40,615 nucleotides of DNA from Sulfuricurvum sp. GTDB lineage: Bacteria > Campylobacterota > Campylobacteria > Campylobacterales > Sulfurimonadaceae. The translations under genes were made by a program, and so were the position numbers. Below, piece after piece: positions 17,683 to 25,189 of this stretch. Below the pieces are notes generated by a model, which did not search any database, was not told the DNA's origin, and was given only the letters and a program-made list of their open reading frames with translations. The stretch lies in the NCBI RefSeq assembly GCF_028710345.1, contig NZ_JAQTUH010000009.1:76580-117194 (forward strand), in the 5' to 3' direction. Every line of letters starts with the position of its first letter. Position 1 is the first letter of the stretch.

Positions 17683-19785
17683 TCACGCAAATTCTTTGAG
17701 AAGAATTTCAGTATCGCATTTAGGGCAGTATTCGTGTTCGCCGTTAAGATAGCCGTGTACAGGACATACTGAGAATGTTGGTGTTACTGTTATGTAGGGG
17801 AGGCGGAAGTTGGTAATGACGTTTTTAACCATACGACGGCATGCTTCGCCTGAACTAAGACGCTCACCCATGTAGAGATGTAAAACGGTTCCACCTGTAT
17901 AGCGGCATTGCAGTTCGTCTTGGAGCGTCAGAGCCTCGAACGGGTCGGAAGTGAGATCGACGGGAAGCTGAGAACTATTTGTATAATAGATATTCTCCCC
18001 TTCACCTGCTTGGAGGATATCGGGGTAGCGTTTGATATCTTCTTTGGCAAAACGGTAAGTAGTACCTTCGGCCGGAGTCGCTTCAAGATTGTAGAGATTT
18101 CCACTTTTTTCTTGAAACGTGCGCATTTTGTCGCGCATATGATCGAGTATGGTAAGGGCAAACTGTGTTCCCCATTCGGTGGAAATATTTTCGGTATCTC
18201 CGGTCATATTACGGATCATCTCATTCATTCCATTGACTCCAATGGTTGAGAAGTGGTTGTGAAACCCTTTCAGATAGCGGGCGGTGTAGGGATATAGTCC
18301 ACGGTTGAACATATCTTGGACAAATACCCGTTTTTTCTCCAATGTTGAATAAGCGATGTCAATAAGAGTGTTGAGTTCATGAATCAGACGTTCATGATCG
18401 TATTTGTACAAATATCCCAATCGTGCCATGTTGATCGTAACCACACCGATGCTTCCGGTCATCTCCGCACTGCCGAAAAGTCCACCGCCGCGTTTGAGTA
18501 ACTCTCTAAGGTCAAGCTGAAGTCTGCAACACATACTCCGTACATGTCCCGGCTTATAGGCATCAGGATTTTCGATTGGTTGTCCGTTTTCATCACGAAG
18601 GTATTGGCTCCCGATAAAATTTTGAAAGTAGCTGGAGCCGATTTTGGCAGTATTTTCAAAGAGCACATCGGTATTGGGCCCGTACCAGTCGAAATCTTCC
18701 GTGATATTGACGGTTGGGATCGGAAACGTAAATGGCGCTCCCGTCGCATCTCCTTCACTCATCACTTCATAAAAAGCACGGTTGATCTGATCCATTTCGG
18801 ACTGAAAATCGGCATAGGTCAGATCGCTCATAGTCCTTTTGTTCCGCTCAAACAGTTTTCGCTGATGATGGGCGGTAAAGGGAAAATTATGGAACAGATG
18901 AAGGTCGTTGCAGGTCGGGAATTGTAAAGATAGATCGTCTGGTACCATCCAATCCAGAGTAATATTGGTAAAGGGCGATTGTCCCCATCGTGCCGGAACA
19001 TTCAGGTTATAAACAAAACCTCGGATCGCTTTTTTGATCTCAACAAAAGATAGTTCATCGACAAAAACATATGGAGCCAAATAGGTGTCAAAAGAGCTAA
19101 ATGCCTGAGCACCTGCCCACTCCGATTGTAAAATACCTAAAAAATTGGCCATTTGTCCAAGCGCTTCTCGAAAATGGCGTGGCGGTGTGCTCTCCACACG
19201 TCCCCGAACACCATTGAACCCTTCATTAAGCAATGCTCTGAGACTCCACCCGGCGCAATATCCTGTAAGACAGTCGAGATCATGGATATGGATATCACCG
19301 TTACGATGAGCCGCACCTTCGTGTGGAGCATACACTTTATCAAGCCAAAAATTTGCGATGACTTTACCAGCTAGATTGTTCACTAATCCGGCATTAGAAT
19401 AGCCGGTATTTGCATTTGCATTAACACGCCAGTCAGATTTGTGTATGTATTCTTCGACGCTTTGGGTTGAGTTGACATAGGTAGTATCCTCTCCTAGCCC
19501 CAAAATATGTTCACGCTGCATTTTATGTAAAAAGCGGTAGGTGATAAACGATTTCATCACCTCGAAATAGCCAGCATCATATAGAGTACGCTCGATGAGA
19601 TCTTGAATCGCTTCCACATCGACAATACCGTCATGTAAAACGCTAAACAATACTTCTGTTACGACTTTTTCATCTACGGGGACAGAAACACTATTGAAAG
19701 CTTTATAAATGGCATCTTCGATTTTAAAAGAATAAAACGGCTCAGTGGACCCGTCTCGTTTAAGAACATGTTTGATTAATTTCAT
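17683..19785 (-). CDS. nrdD: Anaerobic ribonucleoside-triphosphate reductase lacking its glycyl-radical C-terminus
   Basis: 700-residue catalytic body of class III ribonucleotide reductase, making deoxyribonucleotides without oxygen. An ATP-cone (about 1-90, KHVLKRDGSTEPFYSFKIEDA) precedes the barrel. C177 (TGYCAGWSLR) and a cysteine pair near residue 418 (RSMCCRL) are candidate active-site cysteines. The C-terminus has the zinc site C-P-V-H-G-Y...C-P-K-C, then stops with DTEILLKEFA. The usual following RVxGY glycyl-radical loop is absent. The bases after the TGA lead directly into the nrdG start, so no frameshift can restore it. The missing piece is found in the nirS operon. An FNR-type promoter lies upstream. 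Confidence 0.94.
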   Translation of the reverse strand: MKLIKHVLKRDGSTEPFYSFKIEDAIYKAFNSVSVPVDEKVVTEVLFSVLHDGIVDVEAIQDLIERTLYDAGYFEVMKSFITYRFLHKMQREHILGLGEDTTYVNSTQSVEEYIHKSDWRVNANANTGYSNAGLVNNLAGKVIANFWLDKVYAPHEGAAHRNGDIHIHDLDCLTGYCAGWSLRALLNEGFNGVRGRVESTPPRHFREALGQMANFLGILQSEWAGAQAFSSFDTYLAPYVFVDELSFVEIKKAIRGFVYNLNVPARWGQSPFTNITLDWMVPDDLSLQFPTCNDLHLFHNFPFTAHHQRKLFERNKRTMSDLTYADFQSEMDQINRAFYEVMSEGDATGAPFTFPIPTVNITEDFDWYGPNTDVLFENTAKIGSSYFQNFIGSQYLRDENGQPIENPDAYKPGHVRSMCCRLQLDLRELLKRGGGLFGSAEMTGSIGVVTINMARLGYLYKYDHERLIHELNTLIDIAYSTLEKKRVFVQDMFNRGLYPYTARYLKGFHNHFSTIGVNGMNEMIRNMTGDTENISTEWGTQFALTILDHMRDKMRTFQEKSGNLYNLEATPAEGTTYRFAKEDIKRYPDILQAGEGENIYYTNSSQLPVDLTSDPFEALTLQDELQCRYTGGTVLHLYMGERLSSGEACRRMVKNVITNFRLPYITVTPTFSVCPVHGYLNGEHEYCPKCDTEILLKEFA

Positions 19786-19841
19786 TGTCTGTTTCCTGTA
19801 GAGATTTATGTCTGACGTCTAGTCATATATTTACATGGGTC

Positions 19842-19883
19842 ATTCTAATGGAATCCAAAATAAATGTCTTTGACCTTTGTCAA
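19842..19883 (-). promoter_or_regulatory. FNR-type promoter of nrdDG
   Basis: The box TTGACCTTTGTCAA (19870-19883) has a leftward -10 TAGAAT (19847-19842) at 22 bp. The predicted start is near 19835, 50 nt before nrdD. Anaerobic control of class III reductase fits this. Confidence 0.75.
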
Positions 19884-19917
19884 ATAAGTGCTAAAAAAAA
19901 GATTTTGGTAGGAAGTA

Positions 19918-19931
19918 TGCCCCGAAGGGCA
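19918..19931 (-). terminator. Hairpin after the nap/porin operon
   Basis: TGCCC-TTCG-GGGCA in the minus transcript, with a stable UUCG-type loop, begins 10 bp after the porin stop. A run of eight U follows only after a further 20 or so bases, so it may be a terminator or an RNA-stabilising 3' hairpin. Confidence 0.5.
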
Positions 19932-19941
19932 AAAGAGGAAA

Positions 19942-21162
19942 TTAGAATTTATAATCGATTTGTAACCAGATTTTGCTGACATCTGCAGTATAACCTGTTA
20001 CATCACCGGCTTTGAAGAAAGCGGCTTTTGCAAGGCCGTTAAGTCCTTTGATCCCCGGAATGGCATTGGTATAAAGAGCATCCCATTCCGTACCCAAATC
20101 GCTTTTACCACCCATGGACACATCGGTGCTAAAGTCGTGATAAACGACCATCGCTTTTCCAAGACCAGGTGCTGTATATCCAAGTGTCGCACTCATGTCA
20201 GTCAATCCTCCGGTAGGAGTTGCTCCGAGAAACTTATCTGCCCATCCGTTGAAGGCATGTAAGGTTCCCAGCGGAGCAAAGAATGACGTTTTCCCATCAC
20301 CCGTGGTATGTCCGCTCAAAAACTCATAACCTGCACCGGCAAGAATACCATTGATATTGGCAAGCGCATCGAGATTGTAATAATAGGCGTCGGCTTTGAC
20401 ATTTGCATGGGCACTATCAGTATCACGGGATGCATCACCTTGACTTGCATACTCTGCACGATAAGCGATTTTTGCTGAAGCGAGAGGTACATCTCCGGTC
20501 AAAGCCATTCCGATCGTGTCACTGGCAGAAGAGATTATATAGTCATATGCTGTGACTTTTAACATATCACTGACCTTATACGATCCGTTCAAAATAATGG
20601 AATCGGTGTCCGATGTCCCTAAATCACTAACAGGAGCGCGACCCCATACATAAGCCCCGGTAAGAGTTAGATTGTCAATCGTACTGTCACTGATGACTGC
20701 TGCATCAAAGCTTTGCATCATTTGACGCCAGTCGACCGAACCGATGAAACGCTGATTGTCGAGATTGATAACCTGCCGTCCCACTTTGGCAACGGTCTTT
20801 CCATACTTATATTGAAGATACGCTTGTGAAAAACGAGTTTGTTCCGGGTCTACGACTTTGTCATACATTAACCCGTTTGATCCGCTGTCATAATGTTCTC
20901 CTCCGATAGGCTGTACCGTCGTTCCATCCACTTTCATGGACAACCCGTTGATACTGAGAAGGTTGGCTTCTACCCCTATAGTTGTACGGACAGTAAACGC
21001 ATTTGCTTTGTCTTTGGTATTACTTTGATCATCCACACTCTCGTAACGAGGACGGATCTCTCCGTTAAACTTTGCATCGCTAAATAGGTTAAAACCATCT
21101 GCACTCAGTACATTTGGCAACAAGGTTAATACAGCTATGGCTGATAATGTAATTTTCTTCAT
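19942..21162 (-). CDS. Outer-membrane porin, OprD/alginate-export-like
   Basis: 406-residue beta-barrel protein with a signal peptide (MKKITLSAIAVLTLLPNVLSA), many alternating beta segments and a C-terminal phenylalanine (WLQIDYKF) typical of outer-membrane barrels. The RPRYESVDDQSN and LQYKYGKTVAKVGRQVINLDNQRF segments resemble Campylobacterota porins. It starts 14 bp after napD with a GGAG site, with no room for a promoter, so it appears to be the last gene of the nap operon. A role in letting nitrate or nitrite through the outer membrane is an inference from that linkage. Confidence 0.8.
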   Translation of the reverse strand: MKKITLSAIAVLTLLPNVLSADGFNLFSDAKFNGEIRPRYESVDDQSNTKDKANAFTVRTTIGVEANLLSINGLSMKVDGTTVQPIGGEHYDSGSNGLMYDKVVDPEQTRFSQAYLQYKYGKTVAKVGRQVINLDNQRFIGSVDWRQMMQSFDAAVISDSTIDNLTLTGAYVWGRAPVSDLGTSDTDSIILNGSYKVSDMLKVTAYDYIISSASDTIGMALTGDVPLASAKIAYRAEYASQGDASRDTDSAHANVKADAYYYNLDALANINGILAGAGYEFLSGHTTGDGKTSFFAPLGTLHAFNGWADKFLGATPTGGLTDMSATLGYTAPGLGKAMVVYHDFSTDVSMGGKSDLGTEWDALYTNAIPGIKGLNGLAKAAFFKAGDVTGYTADVSKIWLQIDYKF

Positions 21163-21176
21163 CTTCTTCTCCTAAG

Positions 21177-21527
21177 TTAAAATCGATCTTTGAGATCACC
21201 GTTGTATTTGATATCTTTTTTGGTAGCATTTTCGTCATTCAGCCACTCAGGGAGATCATTGCCGGCTAATTCCAATTTGTCACGTTCTGCATTGAGTTCA
21301 TCTTCGCTAAAAGCGAATGACATATCGGCTGAGATGATATGTTCCATTTCTTGAAGCTTAACGAGTTTTTGAATCTCTTCTTCAACCCCTTCACCTTCAA
21401 TAGTTACAATTATTCGACCTTTTTCATCATGAAAATGGTAATCGCAAAAATCTGCCGCTTTTAAAATTTCAACGACTTCATCGGTGTATTTCGGGTTGGT
21501 TTGTACTACAATGCTTGATATGTTCAT
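21177..21527 (-). CDS. napD: NapD chaperone
   Basis: 116-residue cytoplasmic protein that binds the twin-arginine signal of NapA and holds back export until the cofactor is in place. The N-terminal MNISSIVVQTNPKYTDEVVEIL and the HDEKGRIIVTIEGEG strand match the NapD ferredoxin-like fold. The acidic C-terminal tail (about residues 80-116) is longer than in E. coli NapD (87 aa), as is common in Campylobacterota. It overlaps the napL stop by 4 bp. Confidence 0.9.
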   Translation of the reverse strand: MNISSIVVQTNPKYTDEVVEILKAADFCDYHFHDEKGRIIVTIEGEGVEEEIQKLVKLQEMEHIISADMSFAFSEDELNAERDKLELAGNDLPEWLNDENATKKDIKYNGDLKDRF

Positions 21528-22462
21528 GGTATTCTCCAGTAATAAATTTTGTTATCTTCACCTGAGCCGATCAGCTGGTGCTCATCCAAAAAAATCAGCG
21601 TATCTAAAATAACTTCACCGCCTTGCAATCGGGCGATTTTGGCTCCGTCAGCAGTCACAATGACCTGTAATTCACTATCCATTCCGTCTGTATAAACCGC
21701 TCGTGACGCAGAAGGGCTTAGACCAACCGCGTAAACAAAAAAATCTGTTTCGATAAAATAGCTTTTTCCGGCACGATAAATACCGACACGGCGATCCTGT
21801 CCTGCAGATATTATGGTGTTTTGCTTGTAATCGATATGGTTGATACTGTCTACATTGATTCCGCGAAGAGTTTTTACTTTGGAACCGCTTTTAGTGTTGA
21901 TCATTGTAATTTCGCCCCCTTCATCCGCAACAGCGACTAAAGATTTGGATGGGCTTAGAACCATATCTCTAAAAGTACCTCCACCTGCTTGGACTTGGTA
22001 GACAAGGGTATTTTTTGAAATATCCATAAGAACAATAGTATCACCCGAGAGACCGAAGAGTAAATGATCTAGATCAAGAAAACGGGCTTTTTTAATCAAC
22101 AATCCTCGTGAATTATCGATAATTTTACGAGTTTTGCCATCGCGAACCAAATAAACATCTCGAAAAGTATTACCGCTTTCGGAGACCAAAACCGTGGCAG
22201 TTTTATAATGATCAACAGAGTATATTTTAGGTGAAGTGGATTTTTCTCCATCCATTTTGATATCAGGTATATGAATGGTTTCGAGTTTTTTAAATGAACC
22301 CGTGTCGAAGATATTGATCCCTTTGCCATCCGTTGCAGTATAGATTTTTCCGTCATTGACAACCATGTCACTGATGACTGCATCCGTTTTTATGACTTTG
22401 AGAGGAGCTATGACTGCATAAAGAGATAGGACCAAACCAAATAATAAGGATAAAATTTTCAT
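21524..22462 (-). CDS. napL: NapL, periplasmic beta-propeller of the nap operon
   Basis: 312-residue protein with an N-terminal signal peptide (MKILSLLFGLVLSLYAVIA) and WD40-like propeller repeats such as DMVVNDGKIYTATDGKGINIFD and DHLLFGLSGDTIVLMDIS. NapL is found in the epsilonproteobacterial nap operon between napF and napD. It supports nitrate reductase activity, but its molecular function is not established. Both ends overlap the neighbouring genes by 4 bp, showing tight coupling. Confidence 0.88.
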   Translation of the reverse strand: MKILSLLFGLVLSLYAVIAPLKVIKTDAVISDMVVNDGKIYTATDGKGINIFDTGSFKKLETIHIPDIKMDGEKSTSPKIYSVDHYKTATVLVSESGNTFRDVYLVRDGKTRKIIDNSRGLLIKKARFLDLDHLLFGLSGDTIVLMDISKNTLVYQVQAGGGTFRDMVLSPSKSLVAVADEGGEITMINTKSGSKVKTLRGINVDSINHIDYKQNTIISAGQDRRVGIYRAGKSYFIETDFFVYAVGLSPSASRAVYTDGMDSELQVIVTADGAKIARLQGGEVILDTLIFLDEHQLIGSGEDNKIYYWRIP

Positions 22463-22935
22463 AATATTATCTCGATTGCTGCATTAGGACATACAGAGAC
22501 ACAATATCCGCATGCCGTACATTTTTCTGGAATAATTATAGGTCTGTACATCCCCTCAAAAATAATTGCATCTTCCAAACAGGGATCTTTACAAGCAAAA
22601 CAAATCGTATCGTGATGGGACATACACATCATAGTTGTGATACGGGCACGTCCTTGGATAAATCGATCCGCTTCATTCAAAACATTGGGTGTGCATACTT
22701 CCATGCACTTTTGGCAATCGCTGCATCCGTTTGACTTAAAATCCAGAAATGGAATCCCTTTTTCATCACGGCGGATAATGTTTTCTTCACATGCACCGAT
22801 ACACATTCCGTCACAGCTTTGACACTCTGTGAAGGTCACCGCCAATGAAGCGTAAGGGGGACGAATCGGTCCCCGGTTCTCCTTGAAAAGGGAACCCAGT
22901 GCACCGAAAAAACCGCGACGTGTTGGGAGTGACAT
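22459..22935 (-). CDS. napF: NapF ferredoxin-type protein
   Basis: 158-residue iron-sulfur protein thought to help assemble or mature NapA. Several cysteine clusters are visible: C-x2-C-x3-C-x3-C (CQSCDGMCIGAC), CSDCQKCMEVC, CFACKDPC and a classical CTACGYCVSVCP at the C-terminus. An RR motif near the N-terminus (TRRGFFGALG) resembles a twin-arginine signal, though NapF is usually considered cytoplasmic. One base separates it from napB. Confidence 0.9.
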   Translation of the reverse strand: MSLPTRRGFFGALGSLFKENRGPIRPPYASLAVTFTECQSCDGMCIGACEENIIRRDEKGIPFLDFKSNGCSDCQKCMEVCTPNVLNEADRFIQGRARITTMMCMSHHDTICFACKDPCLEDAIIFEGMYRPIIIPEKCTACGYCVSVCPNAAIEIIL

Positions 22936-22936
22936 T

Positions 22937-23554
22937 TTATAAACCGTTTCCGACTTTTACACCGATACCGATTTCATCCATCAGGTACGAGCGGTTCTGA
23001 TGTTTCTGCCCTTTATTGTTCGCGTAATCCGGTTTGAAATTGCTTTCAACCCGTAATTTACCCTGTGTTTGCGGAGCGTGGCATTGGGTACAGTTGTAGC
23101 GCCCTTGCCAGAGTTGTCCATGCAGATCTTTTTTGATAATCTGATCGTTACTTTCGGATTTAAAGTTATCCTCTTTATCCGACTCTACTGCAGGGCGAAA
23201 ATTTGTGAAATGGGTTTTTGGAATCGGTGTTGCTCCCATGGTTGTTGCAACATCCGGCATGTGACATCCGAGACACGCGTTATTATTTTTGTCGATTTCA
23301 CCGAGATCGCTGATATCATGAGGGATCATTGGTGGAGCATCAGCATACGCACGTTCAATTCTTTTAGAGGTACCAGGCGCTTCACTATGATAATTTGTTC
23401 CATCAGGCACAGCAGTGTCTTCTGAATATACTTCTGCTTTACGCATTCCCAAATCTTTTTCGTCTATACCGGCATTCGTATTGCTCGCGGCATAGACACC
23501 GCTGATTAAAATACATGCAGCCACGAGGCTACCGATGATTCGATTTGCTTTCAT
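22937..23554 (-). CDS. napB: NapB, diheme cytochrome c subunit
   Basis: 205-residue periplasmic diheme cytochrome that passes electrons to NapA. The signal peptide is at residues 1-22. Heme sites are C94-L-G-C97-H98 and C155-T-Q-C158-H159. Candidate axial histidines are H79 (PPMIPHD) and H115 (IPKTHFTN). The 4-bp overlap with napH and the operon position support the call. Confidence 0.95.
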   Translation of the reverse strand: MKANRIIGSLVAACILISGVYAASNTNAGIDEKDLGMRKAEVYSEDTAVPDGTNYHSEAPGTSKRIERAYADAPPMIPHDISDLGEIDKNNNACLGCHMPDVATTMGATPIPKTHFTNFRPAVESDKEDNFKSESNDQIIKKDLHGQLWQGRYNCTQCHAPQTQGKLRVESNFKPDYANNKGQKHQNRSYLMDEIGIGVKVGNGL

Positions 23555-24369
23555 TTTTCATCCTTTGGTTGTTTTAACTGACTGCGAATTGAAAATCCGA
23601 GCGCGTCTTCTTTACAAACATCAACACATCTGCCGCAATTGGTGCATTCACCCATCAAGACACTTTCACTACTGCGATTGACCATATGGAGTACCTCTTT
23701 TTCAGGGCACACAGTAATACAATCTCTGCAATCGGTACATTTGTTGGCATCATGGTGAATACGAATAAGGGAAAATTTGCCGATGAGCGCATAAGATGCA
23801 CCCAGCGGACAAATGTAACCGCACCATCCGTTCTCATGAACCAACAGATCAAATAAAAATATAACCACTAATGCACCGCCGCCCATACCCATACCGAATA
23901 TGGCTCCGCGATGCGCCATTGAGACAGGACTGATCAGCTCAAATGCCGCCACCCCCATTACCGCTGATAAAATTAAACTCAGACCTAAAATCCAATACCG
24001 AAGTGACCGGCTCATGTAAAACCGCTTTTGTACTTCTGAAAACTTCAATTTTCGACGCAGCCATGCGGCTGTATCGGTTATCATGTTGATTGGACAAATC
24101 CAGCTACAAAACGCCCGTCCACCAATAACCCCATAAAAAAAGGTAACGATCAACGCACCGAGGATGATATCGATTCCTAGTGTTGCACCAGTAACCGCGA
24201 TTTGTACTACTGCATATGGATCGGCCAAAGGAACTTTACCCATCAGTAATGAGGCACTTAGATCACCTTGCAGTATTTTCCATCCCCAGGCATTGGCACC
24301 GATGTAGAGTACCAGTATTGCTATTTGACTAAACCGTCTCATCAAGAGATATTTATAATGTTTCATCAC
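23551..24369 (-). CDS. napH: NapH, membrane iron-sulfur quinol dehydrogenase subunit
   Basis: 272-residue integral membrane protein with four helices, two cytoplasmic CxxxCP motifs (CSWICPINM, CGYICPLGA) and two C-terminal 4Fe-4S sites (CTDCRDCITVCP and CTNCGRCVDVC). With NapG it oxidises menaquinol and sends electrons to NapB, replacing the NapC cytochrome that is absent from this operon. The start overlaps the napG stop. Confidence 0.94.
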   Translation of the reverse strand: MMKHYKYLLMRRFSQIAILVLYIGANAWGWKILQGDLSASLLMGKVPLADPYAVVQIAVTGATLGIDIILGALIVTFFYGVIGGRAFCSWICPINMITDTAAWLRRKLKFSEVQKRFYMSRSLRYWILGLSLILSAVMGVAAFELISPVSMAHRGAIFGMGMGGGALVVIFLFDLLVHENGWCGYICPLGASYALIGKFSLIRIHHDANKCTDCRDCITVCPEKEVLHMVNRSSESVLMGECTNCGRCVDVCKEDALGFSIRSQLKQPKDEK

Positions 24370-25178
24370 AATCCGCCTTCGTCATTGAGTGAGTCAAGGG
24401 CACTCTTTTCACTTAATTTGGTTTTGGTGAACTCATGCGGAACATTTTTCTTGACGGTATCTAGACGTTGCTCATCTTTAGGATCCCATCCTTTGATATA
24501 GTGATTTCCTGCTTCTCCCATTGCCAAAGCTCGGGGTAAAACGTAAATCGCCGCTTTTTTTGTGACACAGGCATGCTCACACATACCGCATCCGGTACAA
24601 ATATCTGCATGAACATTTGGAATGAGGAACGCATGTTTCCCCGTCCGTTCATTTTTAGAAAATTCGATCGTAATCGCTTGACCCATTAAAGGACAAGCCC
24701 GATAACATGCATCGCATTGGATACCCCATGTTGCGATACAGGATTCTCTGTCGATAACGGCCAACCCCATGCGGGCTTTATTGATATCCAGCTGTGCATT
24801 CGTTTTATTGATATAGCTGCTCACCGACGGCTCGCTAAGCGCACCACTCGGACATACAGGAACACAGGGAATATCGCTGCACATATAACACGGAATAGTG
24901 CGAGGGATAAAGTAAGGTGTCCCCATTGGAAGATTGTCTCCCGGTTTTGCCAACTTGAGTGTATCGTAAGGACACGCTTCCACACACAATCCGCATTTGA
25001 TACAGTTTTTGATGAATTTGTCTTCGGCCAATGCACCCGGAGGGCGCAAAACTAAAGGAGCGGATTTTACTTCTCCAACATAGGCACTCCATACCAACGC
25101 ACCCATCGCACTTAGCCCGATTCCTCTCGCGATAGAGAGGAGAAAGCGGCGGCGATCGTTTGAAGGAGAATTTTTCAT
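24366..25178 (-). CDS. napG: NapG, periplasmic iron-sulfur protein
   Basis: 270-residue periplasmic protein with a twin-arginine signal (NDRRRFLLSIARGIGLSAMG) and four 4Fe-4S sites: CIKCGLCVEACP, CYMCSDIPCVPVCP, CDACYRACP and CTGCGMCEHAC. It is the partner of NapH in quinol oxidation. It starts 11 bp after napA, as in other napAGHBFLD operons. Confidence 0.95.
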   Translation of the reverse strand: MKNSPSNDRRRFLLSIARGIGLSAMGALVWSAYVGEVKSAPLVLRPPGALAEDKFIKNCIKCGLCVEACPYDTLKLAKPGDNLPMGTPYFIPRTIPCYMCSDIPCVPVCPSGALSEPSVSSYINKTNAQLDINKARMGLAVIDRESCIATWGIQCDACYRACPLMGQAITIEFSKNERTGKHAFLIPNVHADICTGCGMCEHACVTKKAAIYVLPRALAMGEAGNHYIKGWDPKDEQRLDTVKKNVPHEFTKTKLSEKSALDSLNDEGGL

Positions 25179-25189
25179 GACTTTATCCG

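Noticed and set aside
17677..17685. Read-through or selenocysteine at the nrdD TGA that might restore the missing C-terminus
   Set aside because: The bases after the TGA lead into nrdG within 6 bp, no RVxGY sequence follows in any frame, and no selenocysteine-type hairpin was noticed.
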